A stretch of DNA of 64,000 nucleotides from Nakamurella antarctica (GTDB lineage Bacteria > Actinomycetota > Actinomycetes > Mycobacteriales > Nakamurellaceae), in assembly GCF_003860405.1 (NCBI RefSeq), contig NZ_CP034170.1, positions 1,612,001 to 1,676,000 of the forward strand. Direction: 5' to 3'. Shown here piece after piece: positions 39,588 through 47,682 of this stretch; positions within the stretch are counted from its first letter, which is position 1; each line of letters begins with the position of its first letter. Both the position numbers and the translations under genes were made by a program. Below the pieces are notes generated by a model. That model saw only the letters and a list, made by a program, of their open reading frames with translations, was not told the DNA's origin and searched no databases.

Positions 39588-40286
39588 CTATCTACTACCG
39601 CCACCCACGACCCCATCAGTGCTCGGTACACCGTCACTGGAGGTCTTCGAATCTGCCGTTGCGGGCAGCAGGGCAGTGAGGTCGCCGCTATCGTTCACCC
39701 GCTCCACAATGGGGCGGGTCGCGGTGTACGTGACCACGGATAATGAAGCGGGCGCAACGTGAATGCGCTGGAAAGCATCGAGGTGCAAGCCCAGTGCATC
39801 GGCCACGATTGCTTTGATGACATCCCCGTGGGAGCAGATCACCAACGGACCAGGATCCGGTGAATTTTTCAGCTGACGGCGCACAGCGGCGACGGCTCGA
39901 GCTGACACCTGAGCGAGGCCCTCACCGCCTGGAAACACGGCGGCGGATGCATGCTGTTGGACCACTTTCCACAGATCCTCCGAGGCAAGATCCTTCAAGG
40001 GCCGTCCAGTCCAGGTTCCGTAGTCAACTTCGGCGAGATCGGCGTCGATTTCTATTTCCAGCCCCGTCAGGCGGGCCAGCGGCGCGAGTGTCTCGAGACA
40101 TCTCTCCAGCGGCGAACTCACAATCTTGCTGACCTTCAGGTCAACCAAACGGGTCGCTACCTTTTCGGCTTGGTTCGTGCCCCACTCATCTAGGTGGACT
40201 CCTTCGGTGTGCCCGGCCAAAATCCCGGCTGTATTGGCCGTAGAGCGGCCGTGCCGGAGCAGGATGACGGTCCTGGTTTCGCTCAT
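39588..40286 (-). CDS. Histidine phosphatase / MSMEG_4193-type phosphomutase-like protein
   Basis: A 232-residue histidine-phosphatase superfamily protein. The phosphorylated histidine is in LLRHGRSTAN, EVDYGTWTGRPL carries the acid residue region, and ICSHGDVIKA holds the second histidine. It matches the family annotated as MSMEG_4193, which lies next to DUF3090 and SCO1664 genes. The substrate is unknown. The C-terminal 40 residues are Ser/Gly-rich and probably disordered. GGAGGAG lies 7 bases before the ATG. Confidence 0.92.
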   Translation of the reverse strand: MSETRTVILLRHGRSTANTAGILAGHTEGVHLDEWGTNQAEKVATRLVDLKVSKIVSSPLERCLETLAPLARLTGLEIEIDADLAEVDYGTWTGRPLKDLASEDLWKVVQQHASAAVFPGGEGLAQVSARAVAAVRRQLKNSPDPGPLVICSHGDVIKAIVADALGLHLDAFQRIHVAPASLSVVTYTATRPIVERVNDSGDLTALLPATADSKTSSDGVPSTDGVVGGGSR

Positions 40287-40330
40287 ACTGGTTCTCCTCC
40301 CTGGAGCAGTTGGAACTAAAGCGGTTAAAT

Positions 40331-40370
40331 CTGGCGCGGTTGAATCTGGCGCGGTTGAAACTGGCGCGGT
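40331..40370. repeat. Short 15-bp tandem repeat between uppP and phosphomutase-like gene
   Basis: Two full copies and one partial copy of ctggcgcggttgaat lie in the 90-base non-coding gap. A degenerate copy precedes them. No function is evident. Confidence 0.7.
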
Positions 40371-40376
40371 ACCCGC

Positions 40377-41204
40377 TTAGGTAGCGCTGAGCCAGCCTGC
40401 CGAAAGCACCACGATCAGCACCGCGCCGAGCGCCCAGCGGTACCACACGAAAACGGTGATCTTGTGCCCTGATACGTATTTCATCAGCCAAGCCACGCTG
40501 GCGTAGGCAACGAAGAAGCTGACGACGGTCCCTACGAGGGTTGGCGCCCACCCGACGCCCTCGCCGAGGGCCGATGGCAGTTCGTACACACCGGCGCCGA
40601 GAAGGGCAGGGATCCCAAGCAGGAAGGCGAGCCGCGTGGCTGCAACGCGGTCGAGGCCGCGCATGAGTCCCACCGAAATCGTCGCACCCGATCGCGAGAC
40701 ACCGGGGATCAGCGCCAGGCACTGGGCAAATCCGATCAGCAATACGTCCATGAGGTTTAAATCGGCTTCTTGGCGATTTTGCTTGGCGACCGCTTCGGCG
40801 GCCAGCATCACCACGCCCCAAATGATCAACGCGAAGGCAACTACCCACAGCGAGCGCAGAGGGCCTTTGATGATGTCCTTCGCCGCAAAGCCCACGAACA
40901 CGATCGGCAGCGAGCCGATGATAACCAGCCACGCCATGCGGTAGTCCGGGTGAGTGCGCGCTTGTTTGCTGCGCAGTCCCTTGACCCACGCGAGGAAGAG
41001 CCTCGAAATATCGGACCAGAAGTAAATCAAGACCGCGAAGATCGCGCCGACTTGGATGACTGCTGTGAAAGCGGTGACCGCGGAGTCGTCAATCCTCAAA
41101 CCGAGCATCTTCGACACAATCGTCAGATGCCCAGTGGAAGAAACGGGGAGAAATTCGGTGAGGCCCTCAACAATTCCGAGGATGATGGCGTCCAAGAAGT
41201 TCAA
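40377..41204 (-). CDS. uppP: Undecaprenyl-diphosphatase
   Basis: A 275-residue membrane enzyme (UppP/BacA) that recycles undecaprenyl diphosphate for cell-wall synthesis. The catalytic motifs are GLTEFLPVSSTGHL near the start and PGVSRSGATIS in the middle. About eight membrane helices are expected. The ATG overlaps the end of the LLM gene by 4 bases (ATGA), so the two are coupled. Confidence 0.97.
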   Translation of the reverse strand: MNFLDAIILGIVEGLTEFLPVSSTGHLTIVSKMLGLRIDDSAVTAFTAVIQVGAIFAVLIYFWSDISRLFLAWVKGLRSKQARTHPDYRMAWLVIIGSLPIVFVGFAAKDIIKGPLRSLWVVAFALIIWGVVMLAAEAVAKQNRQEADLNLMDVLLIGFAQCLALIPGVSRSGATISVGLMRGLDRVAATRLAFLLGIPALLGAGVYELPSALGEGVGWAPTLVGTVVSFFVAYASVAWLMKYVSGHKITVFVWYRWALGAVLIVVLSAGWLSAT

Positions 41205-42268
41205 GCGAGTACTCCAGCTTTCGTAGCGGCGTGCATGGTCGTTTCCAAAATGTCGATTCGATCGGCCAGCGAATGCCCGGATGCGGCGACATTTACAGAG
41301 GTAATTCCCACATCGTGCAAACGCTTCAGCCCCGCAGCGATGTCGTCCAGCGTGCCCACGAGGCTGGTTCGGGTGAGGAACTCCAGCGGCACGGCTCGGG
41401 CTGCGCCAGCATAGTCCTTCGACAAGAACAAACGCTGCACCTCGTCAGCCTCTGCCTCAAAGCCCATGGAGCTGGCGATCCGGTGATAGAAGTTGGTGGC
41501 CTTTGATCCCATTCCGCCGATATACAGCGCTGCGTTAGGCCGGAGTGCTGCAGCGGCGCCTTCCTGGTCTGGACCCACCGCTACCCCCACACTTGCCGAG
41601 TAGTCGATAGCATTCGGATCGCGGCCAGCGGCAACTGCGGCCTCGGCAATAGTCCGGACGTTCGCCGCGCCCAGTTCTGGGTCAAAAAAGATGGCCAGCC
41701 ACCCGTCGCAGATTCGTCCGGTCAGCTCAAGGTTTTTTGGCCCCACCGCTGCCAGGTAGATCGGAATGTCGGTGCGAACTGGTTTCATCGCCAGCGACAG
41801 CGGTTTACCCTGGGCGGGTTTACCGTCCAGTCCGGGGAGAGGCAACGTGAAGTGTGTGCCACTGACTTCCACCCGTTGTCGGGTGAGAACCTGCTTCACA
41901 ATCGCCACATACTCCGCCGTGCGTCCCAACGGGTCGGCATAGTAAACACCGTGCCACCCCTCGGAAACCTGGGGGCCGGAGACCCCCAGACCCAGCCGCA
42001 TCCGGCCGCCGGAAATCGCGTCCAACGTGGCGGCCGTCATCGCCGTCATCGCCGCTGAGCGCGCCGGAATCTGCATAATTCCCGCTCCGATCCCGATCGT
42101 GCTCGTGCGGCTGGCGATCGCCGAGAGCACCGTGGGACTGTCGGTCCCGTAGGCCTCCGCAACCCAGGCGACGTCATACCCCAGTGCCTCCGCCGCTTGC
42201 GTGAGCTCGATTGCTTCCGAGATCTCCCGCGCTGACGAGAAGTAGCCGAGGCTGATGCCGAGTTTCAT
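41201..42268 (-). CDS. LLM class (F420-dependent type) oxidoreductase
   Basis: A 355-residue luciferase-like TIM-barrel protein beginning MKLGISLGYFSS with typical blocks VAEAYGTDSPTVLSAIASRT, GRMRLGLGVSGPQV and IYLAAVGPKNLELTG. F420 rather than FMN is inferred from the close likeness to actinobacterial F420-dependent LLM proteins. The substrate is unknown. The start at 42268 follows AAAGGG and gives the family N-terminus; an open frame to 42337 is not supported. It heads the seven-gene run ending with mshC. Confidence 0.9.
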   Translation of the reverse strand: MKLGISLGYFSSAREISEAIELTQAAEALGYDVAWVAEAYGTDSPTVLSAIASRTSTIGIGAGIMQIPARSAAMTAMTAATLDAISGGRMRLGLGVSGPQVSEGWHGVYYADPLGRTAEYVAIVKQVLTRQRVEVSGTHFTLPLPGLDGKPAQGKPLSLAMKPVRTDIPIYLAAVGPKNLELTGRICDGWLAIFFDPELGAANVRTIAEAAVAAGRDPNAIDYSASVGVAVGPDQEGAAAALRPNAALYIGGMGSKATNFYHRIASSMGFEAEADEVQRLFLSKDYAGAARAVPLEFLTRTSLVGTLDDIAAGLKRLHDVGITSVNVAASGHSLADRIDILETTMHAATKAGVLA

Positions 42269-42411
42269 GGTTGCCCTTTTCGAAAATGTGACGCTGGACA
42301 TAGGTAAGTAGGTGAGCGCCCACAGCGGTTTCCGCACAGCTCCCTAGCAGTACCTGGGACTCGGCCAACGCTACAGGCGGCCTGTTGGCCGAATCCAGGC
42401 TGCACGCCCAG

Positions 42412-42417
42412 TAGGTT
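42412..42417 (+). promoter_or_regulatory. Leaderless -10 element for aldo/keto reductase
   Basis: TAGGTT lies exactly at -12 to -7 relative to the ATG at 42424. There is no ribosome binding site. Confidence 0.6.
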
Positions 42418-42423
42418 TGTTCC

Positions 42424-43359
42424 ATGGAATCCAGGCGGGTAGGTCGTAGCGGTTTGCAGGTTTCGCGGCTCGGACTGGGCACCATGACGTGGGGAAGGGA
42501 TACCGACGCGGACGAGGCTGCCGCTCAGCTGGAAGCCTTTGTCGCCGCTGGCGGAACACTGATCGATACTGCCAACATTTACGGCGAGGGTGATGCCGAG
42601 TCGATCATCGGAACGCTCGTCCCGGATGTGGTACCGAGGTCTGCGGTCGTCCTCGCCACGACCACCGTGGGAACCGGAGGCGGTCGCGGTTCTCTGCTAG
42701 CGGCTCTGGATGCCTCGCTGGTGAGGTTAGCCACCGACTACGTTGACCTCTGGCAGGTCCATGGGTGGGATGTGCACGTTCCGTTCGAGGAAACCTGCGC
42801 GACATTGGCCACCGCTGTGAGCAGTGGCCGCGCAAGATATATCGGGGTTTCCGGGTACGCGGGGTGGCAGCTCGCCACCATGGCGACGTGGCTCCGCCGA
42901 GAAGGCATGCCGCTGGCCAGTATTGAAGTGGAGTACTCACTGCTTGAGCGCGAAGCCGAAACTTCGGTCTTGCCCGCTGCGGGCCTGCACGGCGTCGGAC
43001 TGCTGGCCTGGGCGCCGCTGGGGCGCGGTGTGCTCACGGGCAAATACAGGCACGGCACACCTGCCGATTCACGTGGCGCGTCTCCCCATTTCGCCCGCTA
43101 CGTAGGTCGGCATCGCGGCGAGTCCTCGGCGCGCATTGTCGAGGCCGTAGCCACCGCCGCCGACGGTCTTGGCACCTCTCCCCTTGCCGTGGCGTGTGCT
43201 TGGGCTCGGGATCGTCCGGGAGTGGCAGCGGCGATCGTCGGTGCCAGGGACAGCGCCCAACTGCTCGGGTCGCTGGCGGCTGAGGAAATCGAGCTTCCGG
43301 CGGAGATTGTCGCCGCTCTGATGGACGTCACCGATTCAGACCAGGACGAGGATGCCTGA
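42424..43359 (+). CDS. Aldo/keto reductase family protein lacking the usual catalytic lysine
   Basis: A 311-residue TIM-barrel protein that starts RRVGRSGLQVSRLGLGTMTWG and has the catalytic-type Asp48 and Tyr53 (DTANIYGEGD), His113 (LWQVHGWD) and the C-terminal NADPH-binding block AAIVGARDSAQLLGSL. Where the family has ATK with the catalytic lysine, this protein reads LATTTVG (Thr79-Thr81). Loss of activity, or a changed reaction, is therefore possible. The start is leaderless. It overlaps the RecD2-like helicase gene by 8 bases. Confidence 0.88.
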   Translation: MESRRVGRSGLQVSRLGLGTMTWGRDTDADEAAAQLEAFVAAGGTLIDTANIYGEGDAESIIGTLVPDVVPRSAVVLATTTVGTGGGRGSLLAALDASLVRLATDYVDLWQVHGWDVHVPFEETCATLATAVSSGRARYIGVSGYAGWQLATMATWLRREGMPLASIEVEYSLLEREAETSVLPAAGLHGVGLLAWAPLGRGVLTGKYRHGTPADSRGASPHFARYVGRHRGESSARIVEAVATAADGLGTSPLAVACAWARDRPGVAAAIVGARDSAQLLGSLAAEEIELPAEIVAALMDVTDSDQDEDA

Positions 43360-45334
43360 ACCCGCAACTTTCACCGAATTCTGCAATGCCGGTCTGTGGC
43401 CCGGGGTGGGAAAGGTGCTCGCGGCTGACCTCACCGCCGCCGGGATACGCGGGCCAAGAGACGTAAACCTTGCCACGCTCAGCAAGCTCCCCCGCGTCAC
43501 CGCCAAGCGCGCCGATCGTCTGTACACCTCGTGGATCGGCGCGGGCCTTGCCTACGACGTCGCGGAACTCCTTGTCCCCGAGGAGATTTCCATTCGATGG
43601 GTCGCGAGGTTGATGGAATCCCTCGGTGAGAATGCGGCCCAAATCCTGCGCGGCGACCCGTGGCGCCTTCTCGTACTACCGGAAGCCCTTGTCTCCCAAG
43701 CAGACCAGCTCGCCAGGTCGCTGGACCCAGGCGTGCGACGCGAAGACCCCCGCCGCGGCCGAGCACTCGTGGCTTGGACGTTAAATCGTTTCGCCCGTGA
43801 GGGGCATACCGCCACCTCGGCAGCCGATGTCGCCGCTGGACTTCGTCCTTTCGGATGTGACCCGGCGCTGTCCATTCAAGCCTCGATGGACGCTGGCGAG
43901 GTGGTTCCGGTACCCGATCCCACCATTGATCCCTTGGCCGATGACGACGCCGAATTCGAGCCAGGCGACAACTCTGACGACATGGCTGAATCGCGGCTGG
44001 GTGAAACCCCCTGGATCGCCACCTTGAGTTTGGCCGAGGCGGAAGCATCCATCGCGGAAAATCTGGCCCGCCTGCAGGCCACCGCGAAGCCTCTGGCTCA
44101 ACCCGCCGTCGTTACAGCCTCGTCGAAAGGGCTGGATTCGGTTCAGATCAGCGCGGTGATGCATGCCGCCGTGCACGGCGTGAGTTTGCTGACAGGAGGC
44201 CCCGGAACCGGCAAATCCCGCACGGTGGCCGCCATTGTCGAGGTTGCTCGCGCGGCAAGTGTCGTCATCGCCCTAGCCGCCCCCACCGGTCGCGCGGCCA
44301 AGCGACTCGAGGAACTGACAGGGGCCGAGGCGACCACTATCCACCGGTTGCTGGGAGCACGCGGCGGTCCCGTCAACAGCGGCGACAGGTTTGAGAAAAA
44401 CAGCGAGAACCAGATCGAAGCCGACGTCATCGTCATCGATGAGGCATCGATGCTGGATGTAGAACTCGCAGCTGCCCTGCTGGAGTCCATTGCTGACGGG
44501 ACGCACCTCGTGATCGTCGGTGACCCTGCCCAACTGCCCTCCATCGGGCCAGGCCGGGTGTTGGGTGACCTGCTGGACACCAAAGTGCTGCCCACTACCC
44601 ACCTTTCGACCCTGTATCGACAGAGTGAAGGTGGCTCCATCGCCAGGCTCGCCACCGCAGTACGCGGCGGCACTGTGCCGCCCGTGAATGACCCCACGCA
44701 CGAAGTGGTGGTCGTCACTGCACGAAGCTCCGGCGAGGCTGCACATCGAGTGGTCCAGTTGGTGACGGACTCGATTCCCCGAGTGTTTCAGACCCCGGCG
44801 GATCAGATCCAGGTGGTGACCCCCGTTCACAAGGGCGAGGCTGGAACCCAAGCCCTGAACCGCGCACTCAAGGCTGCCCTCAATCCGGGCCGCGGCCAGG
44901 TGCGCGGCTTCGACAAAGGGGACCGGGTAGTGGCGACAGCCAACCACCTGGACGCCGAACCGAATGGCTACGCCAACGGCGAGGTGGGCACCGTGATCGC
45001 CGCCGACGACAACAGCCTCAGAGTCGCGTTCAGCGTGGGTGAATCGACCATTGCGGGGAAGGCTCTCAATGACCTCCTGCACGGCTGGGCCATCACGGTG
45101 CACCGCGCCCAGGGAAGCGAGTGGGAAACGGTGGTGGTCGTGGTACCGGCGGAGGCCGGCAACATGCTGTCCCGGCCGCTTTTTTACACGGCGCTCACTC
45201 GCGCCCGCCACCATCTCTCGATCGTGCACGCCGCAGGCCCAGCATTGGCCAGGGCTGTCGAGCAGATCGGCGAGCGTCCCCGGCGCACCCGGCTGTGGTC
45301 GTTGGTCCGTGAGGAAATCGGCTCACTGAGCTAG
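43352..45334 (+). CDS. RecD2-like SF1B DNA helicase
   Basis: A 660-residue protein. The N-terminus has helix-hairpin-helix-like segments (GVGKVLAADL, LPRVTAKRADRLY). The helicase core has Walker A TGGPGTGKS (Lys288), Walker B VIVIDEASMLD, VGDPAQLPSIGPG, and the late motif WAITVHRAQGSEWETVVV. It lacks RecB/RecC neighbours and resembles RecD2, a stand-alone 5'-3' helicase of repair and replication stress. It overlaps the aldo/keto reductase gene by 8 bases, probably as one message. Confidence 0.92.
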   Translation: MPEPATFTEFCNAGLWPGVGKVLAADLTAAGIRGPRDVNLATLSKLPRVTAKRADRLYTSWIGAGLAYDVAELLVPEEISIRWVARLMESLGENAAQILRGDPWRLLVLPEALVSQADQLARSLDPGVRREDPRRGRALVAWTLNRFAREGHTATSAADVAAGLRPFGCDPALSIQASMDAGEVVPVPDPTIDPLADDDAEFEPGDNSDDMAESRLGETPWIATLSLAEAEASIAENLARLQATAKPLAQPAVVTASSKGLDSVQISAVMHAAVHGVSLLTGGPGTGKSRTVAAIVEVARAASVVIALAAPTGRAAKRLEELTGAEATTIHRLLGARGGPVNSGDRFEKNSENQIEADVIVIDEASMLDVELAAALLESIADGTHLVIVGDPAQLPSIGPGRVLGDLLDTKVLPTTHLSTLYRQSEGGSIARLATAVRGGTVPPVNDPTHEVVVVTARSSGEAAHRVVQLVTDSIPRVFQTPADQIQVVTPVHKGEAGTQALNRALKAALNPGRGQVRGFDKGDRVVATANHLDAEPNGYANGEVGTVIAADDNSLRVAFSVGESTIAGKALNDLLHGWAITVHRAQGSEWETVVVVVPAEAGNMLSRPLFYTALTRARHHLSIVHAAGPALARAVEQIGERPRRTRLWSLVREEIGSLS

Positions 45335-45392
45335 GTATTTCCCCCCGACACCACGCCTACCTGCTACTACGCCCACCCGCGCGGAAGCGACG

Positions 45393-45398
45393 TAGGGT
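45393..45398 (+). promoter_or_regulatory. Leaderless -10 element for DUF2236 gene
   Basis: TAGGGT ends 5 bases before the GTG at 45404. With no ribosome binding site, a leaderless or almost leaderless message is likely. Confidence 0.5.
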
Positions 45399-45403
45399 GT
45401 GGT

Positions 45404-46279
45404 GTGAGTGTAAATCCTGTTTCCCTGGTCCGCACCAAGCTTGCCGCGGCTCTACGTGGCCGAGTCGCGGGCGAGGATGCGTTGGAAGTTTCGCGCCAGA
45501 TCTGGACCGCCCCCGGCGAGCGCTGGTTCACCCCCGAAGACGCCATTCATATGATCCACCAGGACGCGTCGATGTTTGTCGGAGGTATTCGGTCGTTGCT
45601 CTTGCAATCCCTACATCCGCTGGCCATGGCGGGGGTAGCCGGGCACTCCGGGTATCGAGCAGATCCGTGGGGGCGGTTGCAGAGAACCAGCACCTATCTG
45701 GCCGTCACTACCTTTGGCACGCAGGACCAAGCCGAGGAGTTAATTGCAAAGATTCGCGGCATTCATGAACGTGTCCGCGGCAAGGCAGAGGATGGTCGGC
45801 CTTACCGGGCCAGCGATCCACACCTGCTGCGGTGGGTGCATGTTGCCGAGGTGGACAGTTTTCTTGCCGGTTATTCCGCTTTTGGCCGCGAGAAGCTGAG
45901 CGAAGAGCGCCGCGATGATTACGTCCGGCAGTCCTCTTTCGTGGCTGCAAAGCTTGGCGCGACTGATCTTCCGCAGACCTATGCGCAGCTGCAACAACAG
46001 CTCACGGATTTCCGGCCGGAGCTGGCGAGCACCAACGGCGCCCGCGATGCAGCCCGCTTCCTCCTTCTCTCCCCTCCGCTGCCACTGCCCGCCAGGCCCG
46101 GATACGGATTGCTGGCTGCCGCAGCGGTGTCGACCTTGCCCGTGTGGGCGCGTGCCGAACTTCGACTGCCGCGAATCCCGTTGGCAGACAAGGCAATTGG
46201 GACCGGAATGGGAGCCGTCGCAACGTCGGCTATTCGGTGGGCAATGGACGCGCCCACCACCGGTTTGAAAGGTGACTAG
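45404..46279 (+). CDS. DUF2236 / MpaB-type oxygenase family protein
   Basis: A 291-residue protein of the MpaB/latex-clearing-like heme oxygenase family (DUF2236). Blocks include FVGGIRSLLLQSLHPLAMAGVAGHSGYRADPWGRLQRTSTYLA, split here as the N-terminal heme-site region, and DPHLLRWVHVAEVDSFL with conserved His. Many actinobacteria have several copies and most substrates are unknown. The start is a GTG with a TAGGGT element upstream. Confidence 0.88.
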   Translation: MSVNPVSLVRTKLAAALRGRVAGEDALEVSRQIWTAPGERWFTPEDAIHMIHQDASMFVGGIRSLLLQSLHPLAMAGVAGHSGYRADPWGRLQRTSTYLAVTTFGTQDQAEELIAKIRGIHERVRGKAEDGRPYRASDPHLLRWVHVAEVDSFLAGYSAFGREKLSEERRDDYVRQSSFVAAKLGATDLPQTYAQLQQQLTDFRPELASTNGARDAARFLLLSPPLPLPARPGYGLLAAAAVSTLPVWARAELRLPRIPLADKAIGTGMGAVATSAIRWAMDAPTTGLKGD

Positions 46280-46320
46280 CAAGTGCTGTGTTCCACCAAT
46301 GGTTTGACAGAATACGTGCC

Positions 46321-46551
46321 ATGCCTGAGATGACGTCGGCGGCGGGAAAAGAATCTGATGACGGTTTCGAGTACCGCCGACTGAAGATCGATCCCCATTT
46401 ATCCCGGTCCGCCACGGCCGCGATGTTATCCATTCGCGCTGAATTCACCGGCTGGGAGCTGGCCCGTTCGCTCAAATTCTACGATGGCAGCCGGTTGGTC
46501 TATCTGAGACGACGCCGCACCTCAGGTCTGCTTCCCGACCTGAGTGTGTAG
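46321..46551 (+). CDS. DUF5703 family small protein
   Basis: A 76-residue protein whose core FEYRRLKIDPHLSRSA, followed by GWELARSLKFYDGSRLVYLRRR, matches the small DUF5703 family of actinobacteria. It is probably cytoplasmic and its function is unknown. An upstream in-frame start at 46288 would add 11 residues. It lies 41 bases after the DUF2236 gene. Confidence 0.75.
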   Translation: MPEMTSAAGKESDDGFEYRRLKIDPHLSRSATAAMLSIRAEFTGWELARSLKFYDGSRLVYLRRRRTSGLLPDLSV

Positions 46552-46606
46552 CTGCCCGCCCCTGTACGCGCGCTAGTAATCTGTTATCCCCTACGGTGGT
46601 CTGGCT

Positions 46607-47368
46607 ATGGATGATCCCTCCGCCCCCGAATCTGCCACCTGGGCTGCCGCGCGCGGGCGCATCGTTCGGGACGCCCTCGGCGTTTCCCTCGCCACCGGCG
46701 CTTACGCCTTGTCGTTCGGCGCGATTTCCATTGCCTCCGGCCTGACCGTTCTGCAGACCTGCATCTTGAGCGTGGTGATGTTCACCGGCGGATCCCAATT
46801 CGCGTTAGTGGGCGTGATCGCAGGCGGGGGCAGCCCGTTGGCCGGCGCCGCAACCGCCGTCATGCTGGGGAGCAGAAACGCCCTTTACGGCCTGCGCTTA
46901 GCCTCGATTCTGCAGGTGAGAAGCTGGCGCCGGTTCGCCGCCGCGCAGTTCGTCATTGACGAAACCACGGCTATGTCGGTGGGTCGCCCCTCCCGCCGCG
47001 CGGCGCTCTGGGGCTTCTATTCAACTGGCATTTTGCTGTTCAGCTTGTGGAATCTAGGCACGCTCATTGGCGCACTCGGAGCCAATGCCATCCAGGACCC
47101 CAAGGTGTTCGGTCTGGACGCTGCCGTGACCGGGGCCTTCGTTGCGCTACTGGCGCCGCAGGTCCGCAGCAGGCAAGCGTGCATGATTGCGCTGTGCGCC
47201 GCTGCTGTGGCTGTTGCGGCCGCACCGTATGTGCCCGCCGGGGTTCCGGTACTGGTGGCTGCTGCCGTGGCGGCTGTTTTTGGACTCCGCAAACAGCGCG
47301 GGAAGGGTAGGGATCGCAGTATCGCGGTAGACGACGCGCCGCCTCCAACCTCAGGATCCGCGTCATGA
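46607..47368 (+). CDS. azlC: AzlC family branched-chain amino-acid exporter subunit
   Basis: A 253-residue membrane protein. The AzlC signature GVSLATGAYALSFGAISIASGLT and TGGSQFALVGVIAGGG are present, with the rest made of hydrophobic helices. Together with AzlD it forms an exporter of branched-chain amino acids or related analogues. A TACGGT element at 46592-46597 lies close to the ATG. The C-terminus overlaps azlD by 4 bases. Confidence 0.93.
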   Translation: MDDPSAPESATWAAARGRIVRDALGVSLATGAYALSFGAISIASGLTVLQTCILSVVMFTGGSQFALVGVIAGGGSPLAGAATAVMLGSRNALYGLRLASILQVRSWRRFAAAQFVIDETTAMSVGRPSRRAALWGFYSTGILLFSLWNLGTLIGALGANAIQDPKVFGLDAAVTGAFVALLAPQVRSRQACMIALCAAAVAVAAAPYVPAGVPVLVAAAVAAVFGLRKQRGKGRDRSIAVDDAPPPTSGSAS

Positions 47369-47673
47369 TCTGGCTAGGTATCGCGCTGGGAAGTATCGGG
47401 TGCTACGCCCTCAAGGTAGCCGGCCTGTCCATTCCGCTGCGGGTGCTCGACAACCCGCGTGTCCAGCGGGTTGCCACGGCGCTGCCCGTAGCGCTGCTGG
47501 CCGCGCTCGTTGCCATTCAATCCTTTGCAAGTGGGCAACACCTCGCTGTAGATGCTCGCGTCGTCGGGTTGGTGGTCGCGCTGTTCGCGGTATGGCGCAA
47601 ATGGCCATTTCTGGTGGTCGTGCTTCTTGCAGCAGCCAGCACCGCGTTGGTTCGATCCTTCTTGGGCTGGTAG
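47365..47673 (+). CDS. azlD: AzlD family transporter subunit
   Basis: A 102-residue protein with three to four hydrophobic helices of the AzlD type (CYALKVAGLSIPLRVLDNPRVQRVATALPVALL, given here in part). It is the small partner of AzlC. Its ATG overlaps the azlC stop (ATGA). The M20 peptidase gene ends 9 bases beyond, on the other strand. Confidence 0.9.
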   Translation: MIWLGIALGSIGCYALKVAGLSIPLRVLDNPRVQRVATALPVALLAALVAIQSFASGQHLAVDARVVGLVVALFAVWRKWPFLVVVLLAAASTALVRSFLGW

Positions 47674-47682
47674 CCCTTCGCG

